Below are positions 18,992 to 28,830 of a DNA stretch of 36,996 nt, in pieces. Both the position numbers and the translations under genes were made by a program. The notes below the pieces were generated by a model. The model saw only the letters and a list, made by a program, of their open reading frames with translations, did no database searches and was not told the DNA's origin. This DNA is from Marinilabiliaceae bacterium (GTDB lineage Bacteria > Bacteroidota > Bacteroidia > Bacteroidales > Marinilabiliaceae), in NCBI GenBank assembly GCA_027034005.1, contig JALVJU010000265.1, positions 1 to 36,996 on the forward strand, in the 5' to 3' direction. The first letter of the stretch is position 1, and each line of letters begins with the position of its first letter.

Positions 18992-19852
18992 ATGAAGACA
19001 AAGATCAGAATTGCATTGCAAAAAAAGGGTCGTTTGAACGAAGACTCGATGAAATTGTTTAAAGAGGCAGGAATTAAGTTTAATGTGGGCAGTGGAAAGC
19101 TTGTGGCATCATCGCCGGGTTTCCCCATCGAGGTGCTCTTCCTCCGGGATGATGATATCCCGCAGACTGTTGCTGATGGTGTTGCCGATATAGGCGTTGT
19201 GGGAGAGAACGAGATGTATGAAAAAGGGTACGAGGTTGATATTGCGCGTAAGCTGGGATTTGGCAAATGCCGGTTGTCGCTTGCCGTTCCTAAAGCACAG
19301 GATTATCCGGGCATTGAGTGGTTCAACGGGAAGAAAGTCGCTACATCGTACCCCAACATTCTTAAGAAGTATTTTGATGAGAATGGAGTTGAGGCAGATA
19401 TTCATGAGATAGCCGGCTCGGTGGAGATAGCTCCCGGAATTGGCCTTGCTGATGCAATTTTCGATATTGTTTCTTCAGGAAGCACACTTGTCGCAAACCG
19501 CCTCAGAGAGGTTGATGTAGCAATGTATTCTGAGGCTGTCCTGATAGCTAAGAAAGGTCTTGAGCCGGAAAAACAGGAGTTACTTGAAGAACTGATCTTT
19601 CGAATCAATGCGGTGCAAACAGCCAACTCGAACAAATACGTGTTGTTGAATGCTCCCAACGACAAAGTTGAAGAGATTGTAAAGATATTGCCCGGCATGA
19701 AAAGTCCCACAGTCCTTCCCCTTGCCGACAAAAACTGGAGTTCAATTCACTCGGTCATCAGCGAAGATGAATTCTGGGATGTGATAGGCAAGCTTAAGGC
19801 AAATGGTGCCGAGGGAATTCTGATCATCCCGATAGAAAAGATGATCCTTTAA
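18992..19852 (+). CDS. hisG: ATP phosphoribosyltransferase (long form)
   Basis: 286 aa; IRIALQKKGRLNEDSMKLFKEAGI, VADIGVVGENEMYEKG, DIVSSGSTLVANRLREV, C-terminal regulatory domain. Confidence 0.96.
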   Translation: MKTKIRIALQKKGRLNEDSMKLFKEAGIKFNVGSGKLVASSPGFPIEVLFLRDDDIPQTVADGVADIGVVGENEMYEKGYEVDIARKLGFGKCRLSLAVPKAQDYPGIEWFNGKKVATSYPNILKKYFDENGVEADIHEIAGSVEIAPGIGLADAIFDIVSSGSTLVANRLREVDVAMYSEAVLIAKKGLEPEKQELLEELIFRINAVQTANSNKYVLLNAPNDKVEEIVKILPGMKSPTVLPLADKNWSSIHSVISEDEFWDVIGKLKANGAEGILIIPIEKMIL

Positions 19853-19871
19853 CACAGTAAAAAACAATACG

Positions 19872-21149
19872 ATGAACACGATAAAATATCCGAAACAGGA
19901 AGATTGGGCCGACTTGCTGAAACGCCCCGAAAATGACATAACGGAACTCTTCGATACTGCCCGCATGGTACTTGACGAGGTGCGTAAAAAGGGTGACAGC
20001 GCCGTTAAGCGTTTCACGAAGATGTTCGACGGAATTGAAATTGGAAACTTGCAGGTGAGCGAAGCTGAGATAGCAGAAGCAGAGACAAATGTTCCCGAAG
20101 AGCTGAAAGGTGCCATCAGGAGTGCACGTGAAAATATTGAGAATTTTCATGCCATGCAGAAAGAGGGGGTGAGGATCATGGAGACCGCACCCGGGGTAAA
20201 ATGCTGGCAGAAAAGTGTGGCCATCGAAAAAATAGGGCTTTACATACCGGGAGGTTCGGCACCGTTGTTTTCAACAGTCCTGATGCTTGCAGTGCCTGCC
20301 CGGATCGCCGGTTGTTCAGAAGTGATACTGTGCACGCCCCCATCGAAAGACGGCAAGATCGACCCGGCGATACTTTACGCCGCATCGGTCACAGGCATTA
20401 CAAAGATATTCAAGGCAGGCGGAATACAGGCCATTGGTGCAATGGCCTACGGCACCGAAACAATACCCGGGGTGTTCAAGATCTTTGGCCCGGGCAACCA
20501 ATTCGTAACAGCAGCAAAACAGCTTGTCAGTCTTAAAGATGTTGCCATAGATATGCCTGCCGGTCCTTCTGAGGTTTTAGTGATGGCCGACAACAGTGCA
20601 AATCCCGTGTTCATTGCTGCCGATTTGTTGTCGCAGGCAGAACACGGTCCCGACAGCCAGGTGATATTTGTTACCAACAGCGAAGAATTGCTGGGCAAAG
20701 TGGAAGGAGAGGTCGAATTGCAGCTTGCAAAGCTGCCAAGGAAGGACATTGCTGCAAAAGCCCTTGCCAACAGCCGTCTGATACTGCTGAAAGATGAAGA
20801 AGAGATGATAGCCCTGGCAAACCGTTATGCGCCTGAACACCTTATCATCTCCATGCAAAAAGACGAAGAGGTGGCAGAAAAGATAGTTAACGCAGGGTCT
20901 GTTTTTCTTGGTAACTACACACCAGAAAGCGCCGGTGACTACGCCTCCGGTACGAACCACACCCTGCCGACCAATGGTTATGCTACAGCATACAGTGGCG
21001 TGAACCTTGATAGTTTTGTCAAGAAGATAACCTATCAAAAGATATCGAAAGAGGGCTTGCAGGGCCTTGGCCCGGTGATAGAGACAATGGCAACTGCCGA
21101 GCATCTCGATGCCCATAAAAACGCTGTTGCATTGAGGTTGAAGGATTGA
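19872..21149 (+). CDS. hisD: Histidinol dehydrogenase
   Basis: 425 aa; GLYIPGGSAPLFSTVLMLAVPA, KIFGPGNQFVTAAKQ, DMPAGPSEVLV, LLSQAEHGPDSQ. Confidence 0.97.
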   Translation: MNTIKYPKQEDWADLLKRPENDITELFDTARMVLDEVRKKGDSAVKRFTKMFDGIEIGNLQVSEAEIAEAETNVPEELKGAIRSARENIENFHAMQKEGVRIMETAPGVKCWQKSVAIEKIGLYIPGGSAPLFSTVLMLAVPARIAGCSEVILCTPPSKDGKIDPAILYAASVTGITKIFKAGGIQAIGAMAYGTETIPGVFKIFGPGNQFVTAAKQLVSLKDVAIDMPAGPSEVLVMADNSANPVFIAADLLSQAEHGPDSQVIFVTNSEELLGKVEGEVELQLAKLPRKDIAAKALANSRLILLKDEEEMIALANRYAPEHLIISMQKDEEVAEKIVNAGSVFLGNYTPESAGDYASGTNHTLPTNGYATAYSGVNLDSFVKKITYQKISKEGLQGLGPVIETMATAEHLDAHKNAVALRLKD

Positions 21150-21169
21150 CAAGGTAAAATCAGTTTAAA

Positions 21170-22270
21170 ATGAAAAACCAGAAAGATTCAAAACAAAACA
21201 ATGTCAATAGACCTTCCCCCCTCAGGGGGGATAGAGGGGGGCTTCTTTCACGTCTCCTCCGCCCGAACATTGTCTCTTTAAAGCCATACTCTTCAGCGCG
21301 TGATGAGTTCAGCGGTGCGGATGCCATGTTCTTTGATGCCAATGAAAATCCGTTCAATGCACCGTACAATCGCTATCCCGACCCGTATCAATCGGAATTG
21401 AAAAAGAAGATAGGGGAGATAAAAGGCGTAGCGCCGGAAAATATCTTTCTCGGCAACGGCAGTGATGAGGCTATAGACCTGCTTTTCAGGGCATTTTGTA
21501 TCCCCGGAAAGGATAATGTGGTGTCGATAGACCCCACTTACGGAATGTATCAGGTGGCTGCCGACATCAACGATGTAGAGGTGCGAAAAGTCCTGCTAAA
21601 GCAGGATTTCGAATTGGATGTGCCGGGCTTGCTTAATACCGCCGATGAGAATACAAAGATGATTTTCATCTGTTCTCCCAACAATCCCACAGCCAATGTC
21701 TTTCGTGAAGAGGATATGCTCAAGGTGATTTCCGGTTTTGATGGTATTGTGGTAGTGGACGAGGCATACATTGACTTTGCTCCGGAGAAAACCCTGATGC
21801 ACAAGCTGGCAGATCATCCCAATCTGGTGATACTTCAAACATTTTCGAAGGCATGGGGAGTTGCAGCGATACGGCTTGGAATGGCTTTTGCTTCTAAGGA
21901 GATCATCGATGTGCTTAGCAAGATCAAGTATCCTTACAACGTGAACCTACTCACACAGGAAAAGGCATTGGAGTTCCTCGAAAATGCACAGCAGAAGGAC
22001 GATTGGGTCTCGGTGATACTAAGAGAAAAAGAGCGCCTGAAAAAGGCATTACAGCAGAACCCACTGATAAAAAAGATATATCCTTCGGATGCCAATTTTC
22101 TGCTCGTGGTAGTCGATGAGCCACAAAAAATATATGACTTGCTTGTGCAGAAAAAGCTCATCATACGTGATCGATCGAAAGTTGCCATGTGCGAAGGCTG
22201 CCTTCGTATCACCATTGGAACGCCGGAAGAGAATGATAAACTAATTGAGACACTGAAAGAGTTAAGTTGA
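21170..22270 (+). CDS. hisC: Histidinol-phosphate aminotransferase with repeat-derived N-terminal extension
   Basis: 366 aa; LRPNIVSLKPYSSARDEF, DANENPFNAPYNRYPDP, VVDEAYIDF, TFSKAWGVAAIRLG. The first ~26 aa (MKNQKDSKQNNVNRPSPLRGDRGGLL) are atypical. Confidence 0.95.
   Translation: MKNQKDSKQNNVNRPSPLRGDRGGLLSRLLRPNIVSLKPYSSARDEFSGADAMFFDANENPFNAPYNRYPDPYQSELKKKIGEIKGVAPENIFLGNGSDEAIDLLFRAFCIPGKDNVVSIDPTYGMYQVAADINDVEVRKVLLKQDFELDVPGLLNTADENTKMIFICSPNNPTANVFREEDMLKVISGFDGIVVVDEAYIDFAPEKTLMHKLADHPNLVILQTFSKAWGVAAIRLGMAFASKEIIDVLSKIKYPYNVNLLTQEKALEFLENAQQKDDWVSVILREKERLKKALQQNPLIKKIYPSDANFLLVVVDEPQKIYDLLVQKKLIIRDRSKVAMCEGCLRITIGTPEENDKLIETLKELS
21212..21245. repeat. GC-rich palindromic repeat inside the 5' end of hisC
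   Basis: CCTTCCCCCCTCAGGGGGGATAGAGGGGGGCT; hairpin CCCCCC-TCA-GGGGGG; translated as PSPLRGDRGGL. Confidence 0.65.
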
Positions 22271-22277
22271 GATATTT

Positions 22278-22361
22278 CCTTACCCCCCGTCCCCCTATCC
22301 TGAAGGAGAGGGGGAGGACGACTGATTTTGACTGAATGAAAAGATATTTGAGGGGGTGAGG
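22278..22361. repeat. ~84 bp palindromic (REP/MITE-like) element in the hisC-hisB spacer, copy A
   Basis: Terminal inverted repeats CCTTACCCCC / GGGGGTGAGG (one mismatch), inner hairpin CCCCCTATCCT-GA-AGGAGAGGGGG; aligns along its length with 35501..35581. Confidence 0.78.
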
Positions 22362-22394
22362 AATAAAGAGTGAAAAAAACAAACCCCTCAAAAC

Positions 22395-23534
22395 ATGACA
22401 TCAACAAAGAAAAAAGTACTTTTTATCGACCGTGACGGAACCCTGATAGTGGAGCCGCCTGAAGATTTTCAGATAGACAGTCTTGAGAAACTGGAGTTTT
22501 ATCCGGGTGTTTTCAGGAATCTGTCCCGCATTGCCGGGACACTTGACTTTGAACTTGCCATGGTGTCAAACCAGGACGGACTGGGAACCGGTTCCTTCCC
22601 CGAAGACACATTCTGGCCCGCACACAATAAAATGCTTAAAGCCCTGGAGAATGAGGGGATAGTTTTTGACAAGATACATATCGATCCTTCACTGCCGGAG
22701 GAGAATTCGCCAAATCGCAAGCCGCGTACAGGGATGTTGCAGGAGTATATGAGCGATGAGTACGATCTGGAGAATTCGTATGTGATAGGCGACCGCATCA
22801 CCGATGTAGAACTTGCCAGAAACCTTGGCTGCAAGGCCATTTTTATGAAAGATGAGGCCGAAGGTGAGAAGATACTTGAAGAAAAAGGTTTTGAAGATGT
22901 CTGTGTTTTGCTCTCTCCCCGCTGGAGCGATGTTGCACGGTTCCTGTTCTCTGTGGAAAGGAGTGCCACTGTTGAGAGAAAGACCTCGGAGACTGATATC
23001 TTTGTCAGTATCGATCTCGACGGGAACGGCAAAACGGATATATCCACCGGTCTTGGCTTTTTCGACCACATGCTTGACCAGATAGGCAGGCACTCGGGGT
23101 GCGATCTTACAGTGAAAGTCAAAGGCGACCTGCATGTTGATGAGCACCACACTATCGAAGACACGGCACTTGCCCTTGGTGAGGCAGTGAAAAAAGCGCT
23201 GGGTGATAAGCGGGGGATTGAACGTTATGGCTTTGCACTGCCTATGGACGATTGTTCGGCGCAGGTGCTTATCGATTTTGGCGGCCGCCCGTGGCTGGTT
23301 TGGGATGCTGAGTTCAGGCGTGAAAAGGTGGGCGATATGCCTACTGAGATGTTCCTGCATTTTTTCAAAAGCTTCTCCGATGCTGCGGCATGCAATCTGA
23401 ACATCAAAGCCGAAGGGCAAAATGAGCATCACAAGATAGAAGGAATATTCAAGGCATTTGCCCGTGCCATTAAGATGGCAGTCCGGAAAGATCCCTTCGA
23501 CGATAAACTGCCCAGTACAAAGGGAGTGCTGTAA
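22395..23534 (+). CDS. hisB: Bifunctional histidinol-phosphatase / imidazoleglycerol-phosphate dehydratase
   Basis: 379 aa; HAD motif [10 protein letters not shown], then IGPD domain [36 protein letters not shown]. Confidence 0.97.
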   Translation: MTSTKKKVLFIDRDGTLIVEPPEDFQIDSLEKLEFYPGVFRNLSRIAGTLDFELAMVSNQDGLGTGSFPEDTFWPAHNKMLKALENEGIVFDKIHIDPSLPEENSPNRKPRTGMLQEYMSDEYDLENSYVIGDRITDVELARNLGCKAIFMKDEAEGEKILEEKGFEDVCVLLSPRWSDVARFLFSVERSATVERKTSETDIFVSIDLDGNGKTDISTGLGFFDHMLDQIGRHSGCDLTVKVKGDLHVDEHHTIEDTALALGEAVKKALGDKRGIERYGFALPMDDCSAQVLIDFGGRPWLVWDAEFRREKVGDMPTEMFLHFFKSFSDAAACNLNIKAEGQNEHHKIEGIFKAFARAIKMAVRKDPFDDKLPSTKGVL

Positions 23535-23552
23535 AGTGTTTTGAAAAACAGA

Positions 23553-23583
23553 GCGGGGATAATGCCGAAAGCATCATCCCCGC
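23553..23583. terminator. Stem-loop between convergent hisB and glmS, candidate bidirectional terminator
   Basis: GCGGGGATAATGC-CGAAA-GCATCATCCCCGC, 13 bp arms with one mismatch; T-rich run on the minus-strand side. Confidence 0.55.
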
Positions 23584-23619
23584 ATGAAAATATAGTCATC
23601 CCAAACTATATGTTTTTTG

Positions 23620-25458
23620 TTATTCCACAGTCACTGACTTGGCAAGGTTCCTTGGCTGATCCACGTTGCATCCGCGCATTAAGGCAATGTGATAAGAAAT
23701 GAGCTGTAAAGGTATCACTGTCAAGAGTGGTGTCATCACCGGGTGCGACCTTGGTATGGTGATCACATCATCCGACAACTCTTTCAACTTTTCATCTCCC
23801 TCCGTTACAATCGTTATCACATTTCCCTGCCGGGCTTTCACCTCACGGATATTGCTCAGGATCTTTTCGTAGTAGTCGTCCTGAGGGGCAACAACGATAA
23901 CAGGAAGGTTGTTGTCGATAAGGGCAATGGGGCCGTGTTTCATCTCTCCTGCCGGGTAGCCCTCGGCATGGATGTAGGATATCTCCTTAAGCTTCAGTGC
24001 TCCCTCGAGGGCAACGGGAAACAGATACCCCCGTCCCAGGTAAAGTGCATCTTCCGCATCCTTGTATTTTTCGGCAATGTTTCTTATCTGGTCATTGTTG
24101 TCAAGTATTGTCTGCAGCTTGTCAGGAATAGCTGCCAGCTCCTCTATCAGTTCTTTGTACTCCTCTTTTTTGATCTCTCCTTTCAGAAATGCAAGTTTAA
24201 GTGCAAGCATGATGAGCACTGTGACCTGTGCCGAGAACGCTTTGGTGGATGCAACTCCTATCTCCATCCCCGCATGGGTGTAAACCCCTGCTTCAGTAAC
24301 CCTTGATAATGTAGAGCCGGTAACATTGCATATCCCGAGAATGGTTGCGCCCATATCTTTTGCCATCTCTACCGCGGCAAGCGTATCGGCAGTCTCTCCG
24401 CTCTGGCTTATGGCCAGCACGATATCGCCTTTTCGTATCACCGGCTTGCGATACCTGAATTCGGAAGCATATTCCACCTCTACAGGAATTTTAGCATACT
24501 CCTCTATCAGATACTCACCTATCAAAGCAGCATGCCATGATGTACCGCAGCTTATAATTATCAACCTGTCGGCATCGATGAGCTTTGGCATTACATCGAG
24601 AAGGCCGCCCAGTACGATCTCCGGTTTTGCAGGGTTTAATCTTCCCCTGAATGTATCGGTAATGGTTTTTGGTTGTTCAAATATCTCTTTCAGCATGAAA
24701 TGGTCAAAGCCGCCTTTGTCAAGCTCGCCGATGTTGAGGTCGAGCTGTTCTATCGTTACCGACACCGGGTTGTTCTGCAGGTTTTTAAGCGTGAACTTGT
24801 TGTTCCGGATAATGGCAATGTCGTAGTCGTTAAGATAAACCACATTGTTAGTGTGTTCTACTATCGGTGCGGCATCTGATGCCACAAAATATTCGTTGCT
24901 GCCGATGCCCAGTACGAGCGGGCTTCCTTTGCGTGCAGCGATGAGAGTGCCCGGCTCTTCAGAGCAAAGGACGGCAATGCCGTATGCGCCCACCACTTTG
25001 GAGAGGGCCATCCTTACCGCAGTTTCGGCATCAATGTCATCTTCGCGGGTGTAGAAGAATTCTATCAGATTGACAAGTATCTCTGTGTCGGTGTCACTCC
25101 GCAATTTGTAGCCCTGTTTTGTCAGGTCTTTTCGCAGGTCGGTATAGTTCTCGATAATGCCGTTGTGCACGAGGGTAAAAAGCCCTTTCATTGATCTGTG
25201 CGGATGGGCATTAATATCGTTGGGTTCGCCGTGAGTTGCCCAGCGTGTATGGGCTATCCCAAGGTTTCCTTCAATGTCTTTAGATGTTACGACCTTCTCA
25301 AGTTCACTGATCTTGCCTTTGTGTTTGTACAAGTTTATCTTCCCGTTGAAGACTGCCACTCCTGCAGAATCATATCCTCTGTATTCAAGCCGTTTTAGTC
25401 CGTTTATCAGGATCGGGTAGGCATCTTTTGTTCCGATATATCCAACTATTCCACACAT
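23620..25458 (-). CDS. glmS: Glutamine--fructose-6-phosphate transaminase (isomerizing)
   Basis: 612 aa; MCGIVGYIG N-terminal nucleophile Cys, HTRWATHGEPNDINAHPH, SCGTSWHA, SQSGETADTLAA, C-terminal NLAKSVTVE. Confidence 0.98.
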   Translation of the reverse strand: MCGIVGYIGTKDAYPILINGLKRLEYRGYDSAGVAVFNGKINLYKHKGKISELEKVVTSKDIEGNLGIAHTRWATHGEPNDINAHPHRSMKGLFTLVHNGIIENYTDLRKDLTKQGYKLRSDTDTEILVNLIEFFYTREDDIDAETAVRMALSKVVGAYGIAVLCSEEPGTLIAARKGSPLVLGIGSNEYFVASDAAPIVEHTNNVVYLNDYDIAIIRNNKFTLKNLQNNPVSVTIEQLDLNIGELDKGGFDHFMLKEIFEQPKTITDTFRGRLNPAKPEIVLGGLLDVMPKLIDADRLIIISCGTSWHAALIGEYLIEEYAKIPVEVEYASEFRYRKPVIRKGDIVLAISQSGETADTLAAVEMAKDMGATILGICNVTGSTLSRVTEAGVYTHAGMEIGVASTKAFSAQVTVLIMLALKLAFLKGEIKKEEYKELIEELAAIPDKLQTILDNNDQIRNIAEKYKDAEDALYLGRGYLFPVALEGALKLKEISYIHAEGYPAGEMKHGPIALIDNNLPVIVVAPQDDYYEKILSNIREVKARQGNVITIVTEGDEKLKELSDDVITIPRSHPVMTPLLTVIPLQLISYHIALMRGCNVDQPRNLAKSVTVE

Positions 25459-25464
25459 GATATT

Positions 25465-27492
25465 CTAATTTTGTAAAACTGATTGTTTTATTAATGCTTC
25501 CATTTGCTCAATAACCCTGTCGCCCAGTTTGCTTTTCTTTTCCATGTGCGACAGTATCTCTTTTACCATCTCGTTTTCCTCCAGTTCGCCTCTTACGTTT
25601 CTGAAGTCTTCGACCTGTGCATTTTCGTCACCGTCAACGCCAAAGCCTGTCATCACTGCCGATGAGTACTCTTTTCGGGCATCTTCATAAAGGAATTTAT
25701 CGATCCCCAAAACGCTCTCTTTCCATTTCTTTACTATCGCGATCACATCTTCGGGAGTGAATTCTGACAGTTTCTTGCCATAAAACTCCCCGAGTTCATC
25801 ATAAACCCATGTCCACTCGTAGTTGTAGTAATTTGAGTGGATAGAATTGAGAACGGCCTCAACCTCCTCCATTGAAGTAAGATTGCCAGATTCGATATCG
25901 TTCATTAGCTTCTCAATGGCTTCGGCAGGACAAAGAAGGCCGGAAATATCAACCCATTTGCCTTTGCCCAGTTGCGACTCTTTCTGCAGGGCATCAGGCA
26001 GTTGCTCTTTTGTTACCGGTTTTGAATTGTTCAGTTTTGTGATGATGGAGTTGCCCATGAACTTCCATATCGCCATCTCGTAAAGTTTTATACCTCTTAG
26101 AAGGGCATTCCTCCGTATTTTCATCTCCTTGTATGAATACTCTTCAGCTGTTGTTCCCGATATGTGCTGAATGTCGAGAAGTATCCTGCGGCCCTGCAGC
26201 ATCTTATGAACTGTGTATGGACTGAGAAGATTGAAGTTTATCTTGTCAAGAAGGTTCGAGTCAGTCCTGCGGTCACGCCTGGGCCATTTCTTGGAGTCAC
26301 GGATGGTTCCCACGCTGCGAAGGTTTATTCCCGGTACGAGGATGGTCTCGTCCTTGCTTTCGATGATGTAAGAGAACGGGAAGTCCGATGTGTCACTGTG
26401 TTTGTAGTGACGTCCCATGACAAGGGAGAATGCACCTACACGTGACGGCCAAAGGATGTATGAGTCACTGGTTGTCTTTGCCCCACGCTCAACGATACCT
26501 TGGTGTACGGGCCCCAGCTTGTACAGGTGGTTGCTTTGGTTCGAGCCCGAACCTGCATTCATGAATGAGTACATGCCCGCGATCAGCAGGGTGGATTTGT
26601 GGTGGGTTACGGTGTATGGCCCGGCAAAAACAGAACATGCTTCCCCGTGAAATCCCTGACAGTTGGCGAAGAAAAGTGAGTTCTCGGCCGAATAGTGCTT
26701 GTCAAGCATGCACCCTTGCCCGATGAAACATTTCGACACGAGAGTTGCATCGGTTACGCTGGATCCCGAGTTAAGGATAAAATCTTCCATGATCACACCT
26801 TCTCCGATCTTAACGGGAGCTTCCGCATTACTGTTTACACTGCCGTTCTCAAGTTTTTTTGCCCCGTCAATTGATGTAGCAGGGCCGATCTTTACATTCC
26901 GGATGGTGTTACAGTTGATGATTGATGATCCGGCACCGATAATTCCTGTATTGCTTTTCATCCGGCCTGCATAGTCAAGTACCATCTTGTTCAGGATCTT
27001 GATCAGATTTGAACGGTGACGGTACAGTGTCATTATGTAGGCTACATGTGCTGAGAGATGGTCGTATACAGGAATTGACCTGCCACCTTCTTCATTTATC
27101 ACATCAATGAATATGCCGTTACCGAAAGTGGTGTTCCCGTCAACGGCAAGGGTTGTTATGTTGTGGATTATCGAGTCTTTTTCGACGTGATAGTTTGCAA
27201 TGTAACCCCTTACGTTGTGTATCAACACATTGTCCTCAATGGTGCAGTTGTGCAGCCAGGCATTGTAAATTCCGGTCTTGAAGGATATTCCACCGAACAA
27301 TGTGACAGACTTTGTGAAACGTCCTATTTTTATGTTACCGCTGAATTTTACATTTTCTATATGGTCGGGAAGAAAATGGTTCACTACTTTAATGAGGTTC
27401 CAGTCATCTGATGAACATCCCTGCATTGTAAGTATGCCGATTTCATGGTCTGTTAAATTTCTATACATGATTTTTTCTGTTAAAAATTTCAT
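25465..27492 (-). CDS. DUF4954 family protein with left-handed beta-helix (hexapeptide) domain
   Basis: 675 aa; repeated hexapeptide-like turns (IKIGRFTKSVTLFGG..., CTIEDNVLIHNVRGYIANYHVEKDSIIHNI) and HHKSTLLIAGMYSFMNAGSGSNQSNHLYKLGPVHQG. 6 bp from the glmS start. The likely true start is the internal MYRNLTDHEIGILTMQGC. Confidence 0.82.
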   Translation of the reverse strand: MKFLTEKIMYRNLTDHEIGILTMQGCSSDDWNLIKVVNHFLPDHIENVKFSGNIKIGRFTKSVTLFGGISFKTGIYNAWLHNCTIEDNVLIHNVRGYIANYHVEKDSIIHNITTLAVDGNTTFGNGIFIDVINEEGGRSIPVYDHLSAHVAYIMTLYRHRSNLIKILNKMVLDYAGRMKSNTGIIGAGSSIINCNTIRNVKIGPATSIDGAKKLENGSVNSNAEAPVKIGEGVIMEDFILNSGSSVTDATLVSKCFIGQGCMLDKHYSAENSLFFANCQGFHGEACSVFAGPYTVTHHKSTLLIAGMYSFMNAGSGSNQSNHLYKLGPVHQGIVERGAKTTSDSYILWPSRVGAFSLVMGRHYKHSDTSDFPFSYIIESKDETILVPGINLRSVGTIRDSKKWPRRDRRTDSNLLDKINFNLLSPYTVHKMLQGRRILLDIQHISGTTAEEYSYKEMKIRRNALLRGIKLYEMAIWKFMGNSIITKLNNSKPVTKEQLPDALQKESQLGKGKWVDISGLLCPAEAIEKLMNDIESGNLTSMEEVEAVLNSIHSNYYNYEWTWVYDELGEFYGKKLSEFTPEDVIAIVKKWKESVLGIDKFLYEDARKEYSSAVMTGFGVDGDENAQVEDFRNVRGELEENEMVKEILSHMEKKSKLGDRVIEQMEALIKQSVLQN

Positions 27493-27721
27493 TCAAATAT
27501 ATTTAATAACGGAAGAGTTGTGCAAACCTAAAACACTACAATGAAGTAACTATGAAAATATAAAACGCTACTAAAAATGAGTAAATAACAGAAAAACATA
27601 TATATAAAGAGATAAAAAACACAACAGCAAGAGTATGAGTTTTATATTAAGACTTAACTAATATTGGTTTTCTAATGCTTTTTACTCTGGAACTGTTCGG
27701 AAATGTTTTCCGGAATAACTT

Positions 27722-28717
27722 TTAAAAGTGGGCAAAGTATTTTTTAAGAGTAATGTTGTGGGGCAGGTTTAGTTTTTTGCGTAGTCTTACCCGGGCAACT
27801 TCAACGCTCTTGGGGGAGATCTTTATCAGGCCGGCTATTTCTTTGGAGGAGAGGTTGAGTTTGAGAAAAGTGCAAAGTTTAAGTTCGTTTTGAGTAAGGT
27901 TGGGATGCTTCTCTTTGATGGTTTGATAAAATCCGGGGTAGAGGTTCTCGAACTGTACTTTGAACATCTCCCAGTCCATGTCTGACGTATTGTTCTGTGA
28001 TATCTTCTGCAGCATCTCCGCAATCTTTTTTTGCCTGTACTGAGTGTTCAGGCTGTCGAGTTTTGAGATGTTTTTTTCGAGATAGCGTATGAGTTCGTTC
28101 TTTTGGGAAAGGATCAGCAGGTAAGAGGATATCTCCCTTTCCTGTTCTTCCAATTCTATGGTTAGCTTATTTTGTACTTCCCGACTCAGCCTTTTCTCCT
28201 CGGAAAGATGCTTTATGTGTCCAAGGGCCTCTTTGAGTTTTGTGATGTCTCTTACAGAGGCGCGTATGCCAAGGTATTTACCGAATTTGTTATGAACAGC
28301 CCTGCAACTGATTTCGCACCATCTTATTTGTCTGCTTTTGGTTACCAGCCTGAATTCAAATGTCTGCCTGATTATGTTCAGGGCAAGTACATCTTTCAGG
28401 TATGAGAGAAAGTCCTGCCTGTCTTTCTCAAATATAACCAGCTCTGATAATGCTACTGATGACATTATTTGCTTGGGAGAGTATCCTGTGATATCCATGC
28501 TGCTGGGGGAGCAGTATTTCAAAGTTCCGTTGGTATCGAACCATAATTCCCAGTCGTTGGAAAAATCGGCAACTTTGTGATAAAAATCTTTTTTTTCTTC
28601 AATCTGCCTCATCTCATATTCAATCTGCTGTATCTTTTTTGTTGCAGCAGAGAGTTCTTTTTCTATTGCTGAAACTTTTCTCTCGTCATCGGTGTTATGT
28701 TTTTGAGATGTGGCCAA
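27722..28717 (-). CDS. PAS-domain regulator with C-terminal LuxR-type HTH
   Basis: 331 aa; PAS core WFDTNGTLKYCSPSSMDITGYSPKQI, coiled coil, HTH LTQNELKLCTFLKLNLSSKEIAGLIKISPKSVEVARVRLRKKLNL. Confidence 0.85.
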   Translation of the reverse strand: MATSQKHNTDDERKVSAIEKELSAATKKIQQIEYEMRQIEEKKDFYHKVADFSNDWELWFDTNGTLKYCSPSSMDITGYSPKQIMSSVALSELVIFEKDRQDFLSYLKDVLALNIIRQTFEFRLVTKSRQIRWCEISCRAVHNKFGKYLGIRASVRDITKLKEALGHIKHLSEEKRLSREVQNKLTIELEEQEREISSYLLILSQKNELIRYLEKNISKLDSLNTQYRQKKIAEMLQKISQNNTSDMDWEMFKVQFENLYPGFYQTIKEKHPNLTQNELKLCTFLKLNLSSKEIAGLIKISPKSVEVARVRLRKKLNLPHNITLKKYFAHF

Positions 28718-28830
28718 AGCCTTGTAAATTTAGAGGTTTGAGGATAATATGTAGTGTAAATGTAAAAAAAATCCGGGTCTTTTTAAAGAAACCGGATAAA
28801 ACATTAAGTTAATTTGTATGTGAACGACTT

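Noticed and set aside
22499-23432. Minus-strand ORFs of 221 and 247 aa antisense to hisB
   Set aside because: Shadow ORFs across hisB with no domain similarity.
23743-24306. Plus-strand ORF of 187 aa opposite glmS
   Set aside because: Antisense to the conserved C-terminal part of glmS; no independent evidence for coding.
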